64,000 nt of DNA from G025836975 sp040391135 (lineage in GTDB: Bacteria > Pseudomonadota > Gammaproteobacteria > Burkholderiales > Burkholderiaceae_B). Location of the stretch: NCBI GenBank assembly GCA_040391135.1, contig JBEBYL010000009.1:1-64000 (forward strand), written 5' to 3'. This document shows, one piece after another, positions 1-7,930 of this stretch. Each line of letters starts with the position of its first letter. Position 1 is the stretch's first letter. A program made the position numbers and the translations under genes. A model generated the notes under the pieces. The model saw only the letters and a list, made by a program, of their open reading frames with translations. It was not told the origin of the DNA and did not search any database.

Positions 1-50
1 TGTCGTGCATGCGACGGGCGGCGGGAAGTAGCCAGGCCAGCTTCACGCCC

Positions 51-80
51 AAAAATGCCCGCATTTTTGCGGGCATTTTT
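51..80. terminator. Bidirectional rho-independent terminator
   Basis: A perfect 12-bp inverted repeat (arms 51-62 and 69-80, core ATGCCCGC/GCGGGCAT) has a 6-nt loop, with A5 at the left edge and T5 at the right, so it can end transcripts from either side. An open frame entering from the left edge stops at TAG 29-31 and could be the 3' end of a plus-strand gene, but too little is present to identify it. Confidence 0.8.
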
Positions 81-119
81 GCATCAGGGGATGCTGCATC
101 ACTGCTACTGTTGAGTGGA

Positions 120-240
120 TACGGATGAAGTTAATGCGTGTTTGAATGATCGAATACACATTAATTAATTTTAAATATACATTTAATTATTTAATTAAGA
201 AATTACTATATGTGCATCGTTTTTTTAGTATGATTTCGTC
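120..240. other. AT-rich leader of the R-M island, with promoter of the HTH gene
   Basis: About 120 bp of strikingly AT-rich DNA, with TTAATTAA twice, interrupts an otherwise GC-rich chromosome and suggests acquired DNA. A good -10 box, TATGAT, lies at 229-234, only six bases before the ATG at 241. No Shine-Dalgarno sequence precedes that ATG. The -35 region is poor. This placement suggests a leaderless transcript, a feature reported for several control (C) genes of type II restriction-modification systems. Confidence 0.55.
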
Positions 241-558
241 ATGACCTACAAAGAGTTTTGTCGACAGTTGGGGAAGGCCGGGTTAAGCATTCGCGAATTT
301 GCCGAACTGGTAAAAATGAACCACAACTCTGTCACTAACTGTGCCAAGAAGGGAGAGGTTCCGTCGCACTTGGCGGTGATTTCTGCGCTACTGGGCGAGA
401 TGGGCGAGCAAAAAATGGATTTTCGCACCGTTTTGTCCGAGATCGAGATTGCTCCGAAAAAACCACGAGGTGGCGCTGCAAAAGGGCGTTTTGGGGGGAG
501 TAAGCAGACAGTTTTGGATTTGTTTACACAAGAACTTAAGGAGGTCGCATCGGAATAG
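241..558 (+). CDS. Small HTH protein, candidate control protein of the R-M system
   Basis: A 105-residue protein with a helix-turn-helix-like segment at about residues 15-45 (LSIREFAELVKMNHNSVTN) and a basic Gly/Lys/Arg linker at about 72-86. It precedes the methyltransferase gene by about 100 bp on the same strand. By position and size it is a candidate controller of methylase/endonuclease timing, as C proteins are in other type II systems. It is longer than typical C proteins (about 80 residues) and not a clear match to them, so the role is inference. The ATG has no ribosome binding site and lies where transcription would begin from the TATGAT box at 229-234, so translation may be leaderless. 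It could equally be an unrelated XRE-like regulator. Confidence 0.7.
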   Translation: MTYKEFCRQLGKAGLSIREFAELVKMNHNSVTNCAKKGEVPSHLAVISALLGEMGEQKMDFRTVLSEIEIAPKKPRGGAAKGRFGGSKQTVLDLFTQELKEVASE

Positions 559-583
559 TTGGCTACAGCTGATAGGCAGTGGG

Positions 584-616
584 TATAGTCTACTGTATAC
601 TGTGTTTATATACAGT
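584..616. promoter_or_regulatory. Inverted repeats upstream of the methyltransferase gene, candidate operator
   Basis: ACTGTATA at 592-599 and TATACAGT at 609-616 are perfect inverted copies separated by nine bases. A degenerate third half-site, TATAGT, starts at 584. The array sits between the HTH gene and the methyltransferase gene, where control proteins of type II systems bind tandem symmetric boxes. Binding by the neighbouring HTH protein is inference. Confidence 0.5.
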
Positions 617-660
617 TGTTGTGATGCTGAGGCTATTCGATAACTCTTGCGAGGCAAACT

Positions 661-2457
661 ATGAGCGCGATTCCACAATTCAATCTACAACAATCGCTCG
701 ACACCTTTCACGACCCGAAACAGCAGTATCTGGTCATGAAGTCAATGGCTCGAGGTTATGCGGAAGGGCTCGCAGAGCCAGATAGATTGTCATTGGTGCA
801 AGCGTTTTGCATCTCGATGGCATGCAGCTACTGGGATACCGTGGTTCACGCTAAAGGTAAGCGATTAAGTATTAAATCTCCTCCTTTTGCGACTACTGGG
901 CTTGATCCCATGGCAATCAAACTGGCTTCGGAAATCGGTACGCTTGTTGCCCAATTTCCCGCCGCAGATGCGGGTTATCTCATCGGCAGCGTATACACCG
1001 TGATGTTGCCGGAGTCGATGCGCTCAGCCCTCGGCGCGTTTTACACACCACCTTCATTGTCAGAGCGTCTAATCGACCTGGCCATAGCAGCCGGATTCGA
1101 TCCGGCCAAGCACAGCGCCTGTGATCCGTCATGTGGCGGGGGGGCTTTTCTTGCTCCCGTAGCGGCTCGTATGTTAAGAGCGGCGCCTGCGGGCAATCCG
1201 GAATTAACGCTACGGCGGATAACCGCCCGTTTGCGAGGCAGTGAAATAGATGCTTTTGCGGCGTGGATGTCAGAAGTCTTATTGGAAGTTACTTTATTAG
1301 ATTTGGTAATCGCAAGTGGGAAGCGGACATCACAAGTAGTGCATGTCGGTGATTCGTTAGATTTGGACGACGATACGTTCGGCACATTTGATTTGGTTAT
1401 TGGAAACCCACCCTATGGCAGGGTCACACTTTCCGATTCTTTGCGCAAAAAATTTGCACGCAGTCTTTACGGACATGCCAATCTATATGGTGTATTTACA
1501 GACTTGGCCTTGCGCTTGTGCAGACCCAAGGGGGTTATCGCCTATGTTACGCCGACCTCGTTCCTCGGCGGACAGTATTTCAAGGCATTGCGTGCCTTGC
1601 TCTGCGCTGAAGCGCCTGCTCACGCCATAGACATCGTATTTGGCCGGGACGGGGTATTTGATAATGTCTTGCAGGAAACAGCTCTAACATCTTATCGCAA
1701 GCATGCGCAGCCATCGCCTGTCTTGGTATCGAATGTCGTCACTTGCGCCCGCGACAAGGTAGAAGCAACATTGATCGGTGAGTACAGCTTGGAGGAGAAC
1801 GGTGGCCCCTGGCTGTTGCCGCGCTCCGCAGAACAAGCATCTTTCTTTGAAGCCTTGCGCAAGATGGGTACGCGACTCTCGGACATTGGTTACGGGGTTT
1901 CCACAGGGCCGCTGGTCTGGAATCGGCATAAGGCTCAGTTGAAAGCAGCAATCAAGGGGAAAAATGTCTATCCCCTGATTTGGGCTGAATCCATCGCCTC
2001 TGCAAAATTCGTCTTTTCCGCCGAGAAGAAAAATCATGCTCCCGCTATCGAGGTATTCAGTAGTCAGCCTCATTTATTGACCAAAACGTCATGCGTACTA
2101 GTTCAGCGTACGACTTCTAAGGAACAGGCTCGGCGTCTTGTATGCGCCGTTCTGCCAACAGATTTTTTGACCAAGCACGGCGCGGTTGTGGTCGAAAATC
2201 ACGTCAATGCGGTTTATTCCACAGTTGCCGATCCAGACATTACGCCAGAAACCATTGCCACATTGTTAAATTCCACCGCGGCGGATGCGGCGTTCCGTTG
2301 TATCAGTGGCAGCGTTGCCGTTTCTGCATACGAGCTCAATGCCTTGCCCTTGCCAAGTCTGCAACAGCTAAGGCAGCTTCAAATCCTGATACAAAGCCAG
2401 GCCACGGCAGCAACCATCCAGAGCACCATCGTGCGTTTTTACGGAATGCGCGAATGA
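661..2457 (+). CDS. Type II N6-adenine DNA methyltransferase (BsuBI/PstI-type system)
   Basis: A 598-residue class I SAM-dependent DNA methyltransferase that should protect host DNA from the endonuclease encoded next to it. Motif X-like GAFYTP lies at about 125-130, the SAM-binding motif I DPSCGGGAFL at about 155-164 and the catalytic motif IV NPPY at about 249-252. This order is that of gamma-class N6-adenine methyltransferases. The C-terminal half would hold target recognition. It is somewhat longer than the roughly 500 residues of M.PstI and M.BsuBI. The stop codon overlaps the endonuclease start as ATGA, implying translational coupling. The family recognises CTGCAG in PstI and BsuBI. CTGCAG occurs in this window (for example 3569-3574 and 4480-4485), so site avoidance gives no support for or against that specificity. 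Confidence 0.88.
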   Translation: MSAIPQFNLQQSLDTFHDPKQQYLVMKSMARGYAEGLAEPDRLSLVQAFCISMACSYWDTVVHAKGKRLSIKSPPFATTGLDPMAIKLASEIGTLVAQFPAADAGYLIGSVYTVMLPESMRSALGAFYTPPSLSERLIDLAIAAGFDPAKHSACDPSCGGGAFLAPVAARMLRAAPAGNPELTLRRITARLRGSEIDAFAAWMSEVLLEVTLLDLVIASGKRTSQVVHVGDSLDLDDDTFGTFDLVIGNPPYGRVTLSDSLRKKFARSLYGHANLYGVFTDLALRLCRPKGVIAYVTPTSFLGGQYFKALRALLCAEAPAHAIDIVFGRDGVFDNVLQETALTSYRKHAQPSPVLVSNVVTCARDKVEATLIGEYSLEENGGPWLLPRSAEQASFFEALRKMGTRLSDIGYGVSTGPLVWNRHKAQLKAAIKGKNVYPLIWAESIASAKFVFSAEKKNHAPAIEVFSSQPHLLTKTSCVLVQRTTSKEQARRLVCAVLPTDFLTKHGAVVVENHVNAVYSTVADPDITPETIATLLNSTAADAAFRCISGSVAVSAYELNALPLPSLQQLRQLQILIQSQATAATIQSTIVRFYGMRE

Positions 2458-3527
2458 CGTGGCCTGCTGTTCCCGCCTTAAGTACAGTCACTGAACGCTT
2501 GCCCCTGATCTTTCCGGAGGGGGTCGAAAATCGCCAATATTGCATCCGCGAGTCAACTGCAAAGACAGTGTTGACTATGATTTATTGTGGTGCCATACAC
2601 GGCAGTAATCGATGGATACGGCCAAGCCAGGTCGTCGATATGTCGGATGCTCAACTAGCTCTTTCCAGCCATGCTGAGCGTGAAGCATGGTGTGTTTACA
2701 TGCATTCAAACAAGAAGAAAGAACGCTCGCCAAAGGCATGGTATGCCGTCAACTCGCGGGAGCAAATTCGAGACGAAAATATCGCACGAGGCCTTATTCC
2801 AAATCAAGCAGTCATCGAGCGACCAGGCGTTCCGACCACTTCGTCCAGGCCAAAATACGCCCTTCAGCCCGAGTTTTCCGCACTTTTTGATGAGTCTGTA
2901 CAAGGCGAATTCCTTCTCGCTGCCATAACTGATTGGCAACAGCGTTTTCTGTCGACTGCGGCCATGGCCAGGGCAACGATCATTCGAAGTAACGCAGCAG
3001 CGTCCACGGACCGCGTACCTGTCGTGTTTCCCAGCGGTAGTGCTATAACTTTAGCGCCCGGCGAGAGCTCGCGAATCACCAAGGCTGTCGTTGAACAGTT
3101 CTCGCGCTATTTTTTGATGCAGCCAGCGGTGCTATGGCTATCCGAAAGCGCCAATAAAGTCATCGATCAGACGCTTGTGCAAGCATTGCATTTACATATT
3201 GATCAGTCTAAGAGTTTGCCGGATGTGATCCTAGTTGATCTGAGCCCGACAAGAGGCGATATTCTGGTCGTTTTCGTTGAAGTGGTTCACACTGACGGCC
3301 CGATAAGTCAGCAGCGCAAAGAGGCCTTGGAAGCACTTGCACTTGAAGCTGGATTTGAAACCGACCATTTGGCATACGTGACCGCATTTTCTGATAGAAG
3401 TGCTAGCCCGTATCGGGGGCTTGCACATAATTTGGCGTGGGATTCGTTCGTGTGGTTTGCGTCCGAGCCAGTGAACATTATTATGCTGCGCTCTGATAGT
3501 GAGAAGAAACTATCAGAATTGCGATAA
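2454..3527 (+). CDS. BsuBI/PstI-family type II restriction endonuclease
   Basis: A 357-residue restriction endonuclease. The start is set by the ATG at 2454, which overlaps the methyltransferase stop by four bases. The C-terminal third carries the family's putative catalytic region: PDVILVDL at about 256-263, then FVEVVHTDGP at about 274-283, a PD...ExV pattern resembling the PD-(D/E)xK nuclease core. The N-terminal part would take part in DNA recognition and dimerisation. Its length is close to PstI and BsuBI enzymes (about 315-330). The reading frame is intact, so the system looks active. Cleavage specificity (CTGCAG in the founding members) is inferred from family only. Confidence 0.87.
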   Translation: MTWPAVPALSTVTERLPLIFPEGVENRQYCIRESTAKTVLTMIYCGAIHGSNRWIRPSQVVDMSDAQLALSSHAEREAWCVYMHSNKKKERSPKAWYAVNSREQIRDENIARGLIPNQAVIERPGVPTTSSRPKYALQPEFSALFDESVQGEFLLAAITDWQQRFLSTAAMARATIIRSNAAASTDRVPVVFPSGSAITLAPGESSRITKAVVEQFSRYFLMQPAVLWLSESANKVIDQTLVQALHLHIDQSKSLPDVILVDLSPTRGDILVVFVEVVHTDGPISQQRKEALEALALEAGFETDHLAYVTAFSDRSASPYRGLAHNLAWDSFVWFASEPVNIIMLRSDSEKKLSELR

Positions 3528-3655
3528 GCTGGCGCTGTACGTAGTTGCGATTTGTGATTGGAAGTAAGCTGCAGATGAAAGATATACAGTGCTGCCGCTC
3601 ATGATCAGAAGGCGTTCGTTCTACTGACTTCCGAATAGAGGAAGCACGAAGAAAT

Positions 3656-4423
3656 ATGAGAACTATAGTTGAGCGGATTGCTTCGTTAATGATCCGAATC
3701 CCTGCAATTGCTCATTTCCTGGAGCATGCAGTAGGTCAACTGAATAAAGACCCAGGCGGCTCGTTAACGAAGTCGCGGATCGCTCTTGAGAAGACATTAT
3801 TTTCCCTTTATAGGGATATGATAGATCGTCCACCAAAGAACATGATGATCGGGCCGATGTTAATGAACACGGAATTTAAGGGAAGAATCCCCGGGCGAAT
3901 TTTGGCCCGAATGAATGCCGTTCGGGAAATATCCAATCTTGGTTCGCATGGAGGCGAGGTATATGAAGAGGATGCACTTCGGGCACTCCAAGACCTAGCG
4001 GACATTCTCGAATGGTATGTCGCTCGCCGAGATGGAGCATATAAGCCAGAGCGGCTTGACGAGACACGAGAATTTGTGGAAATCCTTCCCTCCTTGCGCA
4101 ACAGATATAAGCGTTTTCTCAAACCAAGTGTCGTTTCGGTGAGATTTCTTCAATCGGGGAGTCGGTGTTGGCTAGAAATGACTGAGACGATTGATGGGCC
4201 CCTGTTGGATGAGAAGGTGTTCAGAACCGATCTTGCGTTCGTTTCAGATGGGCCGGATTACGAGTTGTACTTCAGTCCAAATGTCTCAGTTCTCCAAAAC
4301 GCTAGCCGATTTATAGCTAGCTTTGATGCGGTTTCGATTATTAACTGTACCGAGTTATTTACCGACAAGGCGGCGCAACGAATCGACGAACATTGGCGTA
4401 AGTATGGTGAAATTTTGGAGTGA
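3656..4423 (+). CDS. DUF4145/HEPN-like protein of unknown function
   Basis: 255 residues. The N-terminal half is helical and contains RMNAVREISNLGSHGG at about 85-100, which resembles the conserved R-x-(I/L)-x-N-x-x-x-H stretch of DUF4145/HEPN-type domains. HEPN domains often occur in RNases, toxins and anti-phage effectors. The C-terminal half (about 140-255) is not recognised. The gene lies 128 bp after the endonuclease, in the same direction, with a GAGGAAG ribosome binding sequence upstream of ATG 3656. AT content is higher than in the housekeeping genes, as in the R-M genes. A defence-related role is suggested only by domain and neighbourhood. Confidence 0.6.
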   Translation: MRTIVERIASLMIRIPAIAHFLEHAVGQLNKDPGGSLTKSRIALEKTLFSLYRDMIDRPPKNMMIGPMLMNTEFKGRIPGRILARMNAVREISNLGSHGGEVYEEDALRALQDLADILEWYVARRDGAYKPERLDETREFVEILPSLRNRYKRFLKPSVVSVRFLQSGSRCWLEMTETIDGPLLDEKVFRTDLAFVSDGPDYELYFSPNVSVLQNASRFIASFDAVSIINCTELFTDKAAQRIDEHWRKYGEILE

Positions 4424-4525
4424 TAACTCCTGTACCGAGCCGACGTCCCCCTGCCTGAGGGCCCCTTAAGAGCGCAGAACTGCAGGGCTAGAATGAACCG
4501 AAGAGGTGTGAGGATATCCAATCCC

Positions 4526-4561
4526 AAAAAAAGCCCGCGAGAATTAACATTCAAGCGGGCT
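4526..4561 (-). terminator. Rho-independent terminator of the secDF operon
   Basis: On the minus strand AGCCCGC pairs with GCGGGCT around a 16-nt loop and is followed by a run of seven T. It lies 40 bp beyond the secF stop and also marks the right edge of the island, where the HEPN-like gene ends at 4423. Confidence 0.85.
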
Positions 4562-4569
4562 CCTCCCTA

Positions 4570-4588
4570 GCCGGAATCCGATTCCGGC
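4570..4588. repeat. Short perfect hairpin after secF
   Basis: GCCGGAAT and ATTCCGGC form an 8-bp perfect stem with a CCG loop, between the secF stop and its terminator. It has no T-run of its own. It may block 3' exonucleases or help termination. Confidence 0.5.
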
Positions 4589-4600
4589 CTCAATCCGTAC

Positions 4601-5536
4601 TTACATCACTTCCGCAGCCGGATCATCCTTCTTCACCTGCTTCACCAGATCTTCGCGCTTCACGCCCAGCCACATCGCAATGGCCGCCGCCACGAACACC
4701 GACGAGTAGATGCCGAACCAGATACCGATAGTCAGCGCCAGCGAAAAGTTATGCAGTGTCGGGCCGCCGAAGAAGAACATCGACATCACCATCATCTGCG
4801 TCGAGCCGTGCGTGATGATGGTCCGCGAAATGTTCTGCGTGATCGAAAGATCGATAATCTGCGACACCGGCATCTTGCGCTGCTTGCGGAAATTTTCGCG
4901 GATACGATCCATAACCACCACGGATTCGTTCACCGAATAGCCCAGCACCGCCAGCACCCCGGCCAGCACCGATAGCGAGAACTCCCACTGGAAGAACGCA
5001 AAAAAGCCCAGGATGATCACCACGTCGTGCAAGTTGGCGATCGCGCAGGCCAGCGCCAGCTTCCACTCGAACCGGAAGCCCAGGTACAGCAGGATCCCGC
5101 ACACCACGAACAGCAGCGCCATCAAGCCGTTGTGCAGCAGTTCCTGCCCAACCTGCGGGCCCACGAACTCCACCCGGCGCAGCTCCACATCGGCGTGCTG
5201 CTGCTTCAGCGCCTGCATCACCTTCTCGCTTTGCTGTCCCGCATCCTCGCCTTCGCGCGAGGGCAGGCGGATCATGATGTCTTGCGAGGTGCCGAAGTTC
5301 TGCACCTGGAAGTCGGTATAGCCCAGGCTCTGCACCGAGCCGCGCACATCATCCACCTGGACGGTTTGCTGATAATGCACTTCCATCACCGTTCCGCCGG
5401 TGAATTCGATCGACAGGTGGAAACCCCGCAAAAGAATGAACACCACCGCCGCAACAAACGTGATCAGGCTGACCAGGTTGAGCACCAGCGCATGCCGCAT
5501 GAACGGGATGGTGCGATGAATACGAAAAAATTCCAT
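4601..5536 (-). CDS. secF: Protein translocase subunit SecF
   Basis: 311 residues. SecF with SecD forms the proton-driven inner-membrane complex that helps SecYEG-exported proteins leave the channel on the periplasmic side. An N-terminal membrane segment (about 15-36) is followed by the family signature SIEFTGG at 42-48, a periplasmic domain, and five further membrane segments containing NESVVVMDR at about 203-211. Length is normal for a split SecF. It is last in the operon, 54 bp after secD, and is followed by a rho-independent terminator. Confidence 0.97.
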   Translation of the reverse strand: MEFFRIHRTIPFMRHALVLNLVSLITFVAAVVFILLRGFHLSIEFTGGTVMEVHYQQTVQVDDVRGSVQSLGYTDFQVQNFGTSQDIMIRLPSREGEDAGQQSEKVMQALKQQHADVELRRVEFVGPQVGQELLHNGLMALLFVVCGILLYLGFRFEWKLALACAIANLHDVVIILGFFAFFQWEFSLSVLAGVLAVLGYSVNESVVVMDRIRENFRKQRKMPVSQIIDLSITQNISRTIITHGSTQMMVMSMFFFGGPTLHNFSLALTIGIWFGIYSSVFVAAAIAMWLGVKREDLVKQVKKDDPAAEVM

Positions 5537-5590
5537 GTTGCTATGCCTGTAGTTGGTTCGCGCCGGCGGTTCGTACCGCCGGCGACTGCA

Positions 5591-7465
5591 TTATTTTTTT
5601 TCGGGTTTCCAGATCTGGCCGATCGAAATGCTTTGCAAGCGGCGTTTGTTGCCGTAGAAAAGATTGACCAGCGCGCGGACTCCGATGACCGACGAGAACA
5701 TCGAAGTCAGGATGCCGATGCAGTGAACCACGGCAAAGCCGCGTATCGGCCCTGTACCGAAAGCCAGCAGGGCGACGCCCACGATCAGGCTGGTCAGGTT
5801 GGAGTCGAAAATCGTGGCCCAGGCCCGATCGAAGCCCAGGTGTATGGCCTGCTGCGGCGAAGCGCCATTGCGCAATTCTTCGCGGATGCGCTCGTTGATC
5901 AGCACGTTGGCGTCGATCGCCATGCCCAGCGTGAGCGCGATGGCGGCGATGCCGGGCAGCGTCAGCGTGGCTTGCAGCATGGATAGAACGGCCAGCAGCA
6001 ACAGCACGTTGAACGTCAGGCCTATGGTCGAGAACAGCCCCACCAGGTGGTAGTAGAGAATGATGAAGATGGCGATGGCGATGAAACCATACAGGGTGGC
6101 ATTGAAGCCCTGCTTGATGTTGTCGGCGCCCAGGCTTGGGCCTATGGTGCGTTCCTCGATGATTTCCATGGGCGCCGCCAGGGCGCCGGCGCGCAGCAGC
6201 AGCGCTGTGTCGGCCGCTTCCTGGGCCGACATGCTGCCGGTGATCTGCACCTGTCCGCCGGGAATCTCGCTGCGGATGACCGGGGCCGTCACGACCTGGC
6301 CCTTGCCCTGCTCGAACAGGACGATGGCCATGCGTTTGTTGATGTTGTTGCGGGTCACGTCGCGGAAGATGCGCGCGCCCTTGGAGTCCAGCGTCAGGTT
6401 CACCGAGGGTTGCTGGGTTTGCTGATCGCGGCCGGGTTGGGCGTCTTGCAGGTTCTCGCCGGTCAGTATGACCTGGCGGCGCAGCAGCAGCGGGCGGCCG
6501 TCGCGATCGGTGTAGCGTTCCAGGCCGAAGGGCACTGTTCCGCCGCTAAGAGCGGCCATGGCGCTGGGGGAGTCGTCGACCATGCGGATTTCCAGCGTGG
6601 CCGTGCGGCCCAGGATTTCCTTGGCCTTGGCCACGTCCTGCACGCCCGGCAACTGGACCACGATGCGGTCGGCGCCTTGTTGCTGGATGATGGGTTCGGC
6701 CACGCCCAGCTCATTGATGCGGTTGTGGAGCGTGGTGATGTTCTGCTTGAGCGCGTTGGTCTGCACCTGCGTGACGGCAAGGTCGGTCAGCTTTCCGGTC
6801 AGGGTGAACTGTCCGCCGCTTTCGCCGCTGTTCGTAAACACCATGTCGGGCATGGCGCGGCGCAGCTCCGAGGCGGCCTGGTCGCGGGCATCGGCGCTGC
6901 TGAAGGCCGACACGATGGACAGGTCGCTGCGTTCGACGCCGGCGGTGGCGACCTTGGCCTCGCGCAGGACATTGCGCACATCGCTGGCGATGGAATCGTA
7001 GCGGCCCGTCAGGGCGCCCTTCATGTCGACCTGCAGCAGGAAGTGCACGCCGCCGCGCAAGTCCAGGCCCAGGTACATGGGGTGCGCCCCCAGCGAGGAC
7101 AGCCAGTTCGGCGAGGCCGGCAGCAGGTTCAGCGCCACCGTGTAATCGGGGTCGGACGGGTCCGGGTTCAGCGTCTTTTCGATGATGTCCTTGGCGCGAA
7201 GCTGGACGTCGGTCGATTCCAGCCGCACCCGAACGGTTCCCACCGGCCCATTCTGCTCGAAATAGGCGCCGGTCGGCGTGATATTGCTGCGCTTCAGTAT
7301 GTCTTCGACCCGGGCCAGCACATTGTTATCCACCTTGACGGTGGATTTTGCGCCGGCCACTTGAACCGCGGGCGATTCCCCGAAGAAATTCGGTAACGTA
7401 TAAAGCAGGCCTATGACCAGGGCTGCCAGTACGGTGATGTACTTCCAGAGAGGGTAGCGATTCAT
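5591..7465 (-). CDS. secD: Protein translocase subunit SecD
   Basis: 624 residues, typical for SecD. It has an N-terminal membrane anchor (about 10-25), a large periplasmic P1 region containing GLDLRGGVHF at about 132-141, and a C-terminal six-helix RND-like block with AIDANVLINERIREELR at about 537. It drives late steps of protein export together with SecF. It lies 63 bp after yajC and 54 bp before secF on the minus strand, in the conserved queA-tgt-yajC-secD-secF order. Confidence 0.97.
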   Translation of the reverse strand: MNRYPLWKYITVLAALVIGLLYTLPNFFGESPAVQVAGAKSTVKVDNNVLARVEDILKRSNITPTGAYFEQNGPVGTVRVRLESTDVQLRAKDIIEKTLNPDPSDPDYTVALNLLPASPNWLSSLGAHPMYLGLDLRGGVHFLLQVDMKGALTGRYDSIASDVRNVLREAKVATAGVERSDLSIVSAFSSADARDQAASELRRAMPDMVFTNSGESGGQFTLTGKLTDLAVTQVQTNALKQNITTLHNRINELGVAEPIIQQQGADRIVVQLPGVQDVAKAKEILGRTATLEIRMVDDSPSAMAALSGGTVPFGLERYTDRDGRPLLLRRQVILTGENLQDAQPGRDQQTQQPSVNLTLDSKGARIFRDVTRNNINKRMAIVLFEQGKGQVVTAPVIRSEIPGGQVQITGSMSAQEAADTALLLRAGALAAPMEIIEERTIGPSLGADNIKQGFNATLYGFIAIAIFIILYYHLVGLFSTIGLTFNVLLLLAVLSMLQATLTLPGIAAIALTLGMAIDANVLINERIREELRNGASPQQAIHLGFDRAWATIFDSNLTSLIVGVALLAFGTGPIRGFAVVHCIGILTSMFSSVIGVRALVNLFYGNKRRLQSISIGQIWKPEKK

Positions 7466-7528
7466 TGTCGATCAACAGGCTAAAGCGGAGAAAAGCCCCG
7501 GACGGCGATCCGGAGCATGCACATCGGA

Positions 7529-7873
7529 TCAGAGCGCCTTGATGGTGCCCTTGGGCAGTATCGAGGTGACCGCCGTGCGCTGCACCACGGTTTCCACCGG
7601 CTTGTCGCCCAGCATGCTGATCTCTACGGTGATGTAGCTGTCGCTTACCTTGGTGACCTTGCCCAGCAGGCCGCCGGTCGTGATGATTTCGTCGCCTTTG
7701 GCGAGTGCGGAAACCATGTTGCGGTGCTCTTTCTGACGCTTCATCTGTGGACGTATCATCAGGAAGTAAAGAATCACGAACATCAGGATGATGGGCAGCA
7801 TGCCCATCAAGGCGTTCTCGCCGCCGGCGGCAGCCTGGGCGGTAATCAGTGTCAAGGTTTCTATAGCGGCCAT
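7529..7873 (-). CDS. yajC: Preprotein translocase subunit YajC
   Basis: 114 residues with a single membrane helix (about 24-40, ending LMIRPQMKRQKEH) and a small cytoplasmic beta domain rich in the family pattern GDEIITTGGLLGKV. YajC is an accessory of the SecDF complex. AGGAG lies just before its ATG on the minus strand. It sits between tgt and secD in the classical gene order. Confidence 0.95.
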   Translation of the reverse strand: MAAIETLTLITAQAAAGGENALMGMLPIILMFVILYFLMIRPQMKRQKEHRNMVSALAKGDEIITTGGLLGKVTKVSDSYITVEISMLGDKPVETVVQRTAVTSILPKGTIKAL

Positions 7874-7930
7874 AGGGTGTACTCCTGAAGTGGTTTTTTT
7901 GGTTAACTCTGTATTGTAGCGATATCTTGC

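Noticed and set aside
2142..2453. Longer N-terminus for the endonuclease starting at 2142
   Set aside because: This part lies entirely inside the methyltransferase gene in another frame and has an Arg/Cys/His-rich shadow composition. The ATG at 2454 couples to the methyltransferase stop.
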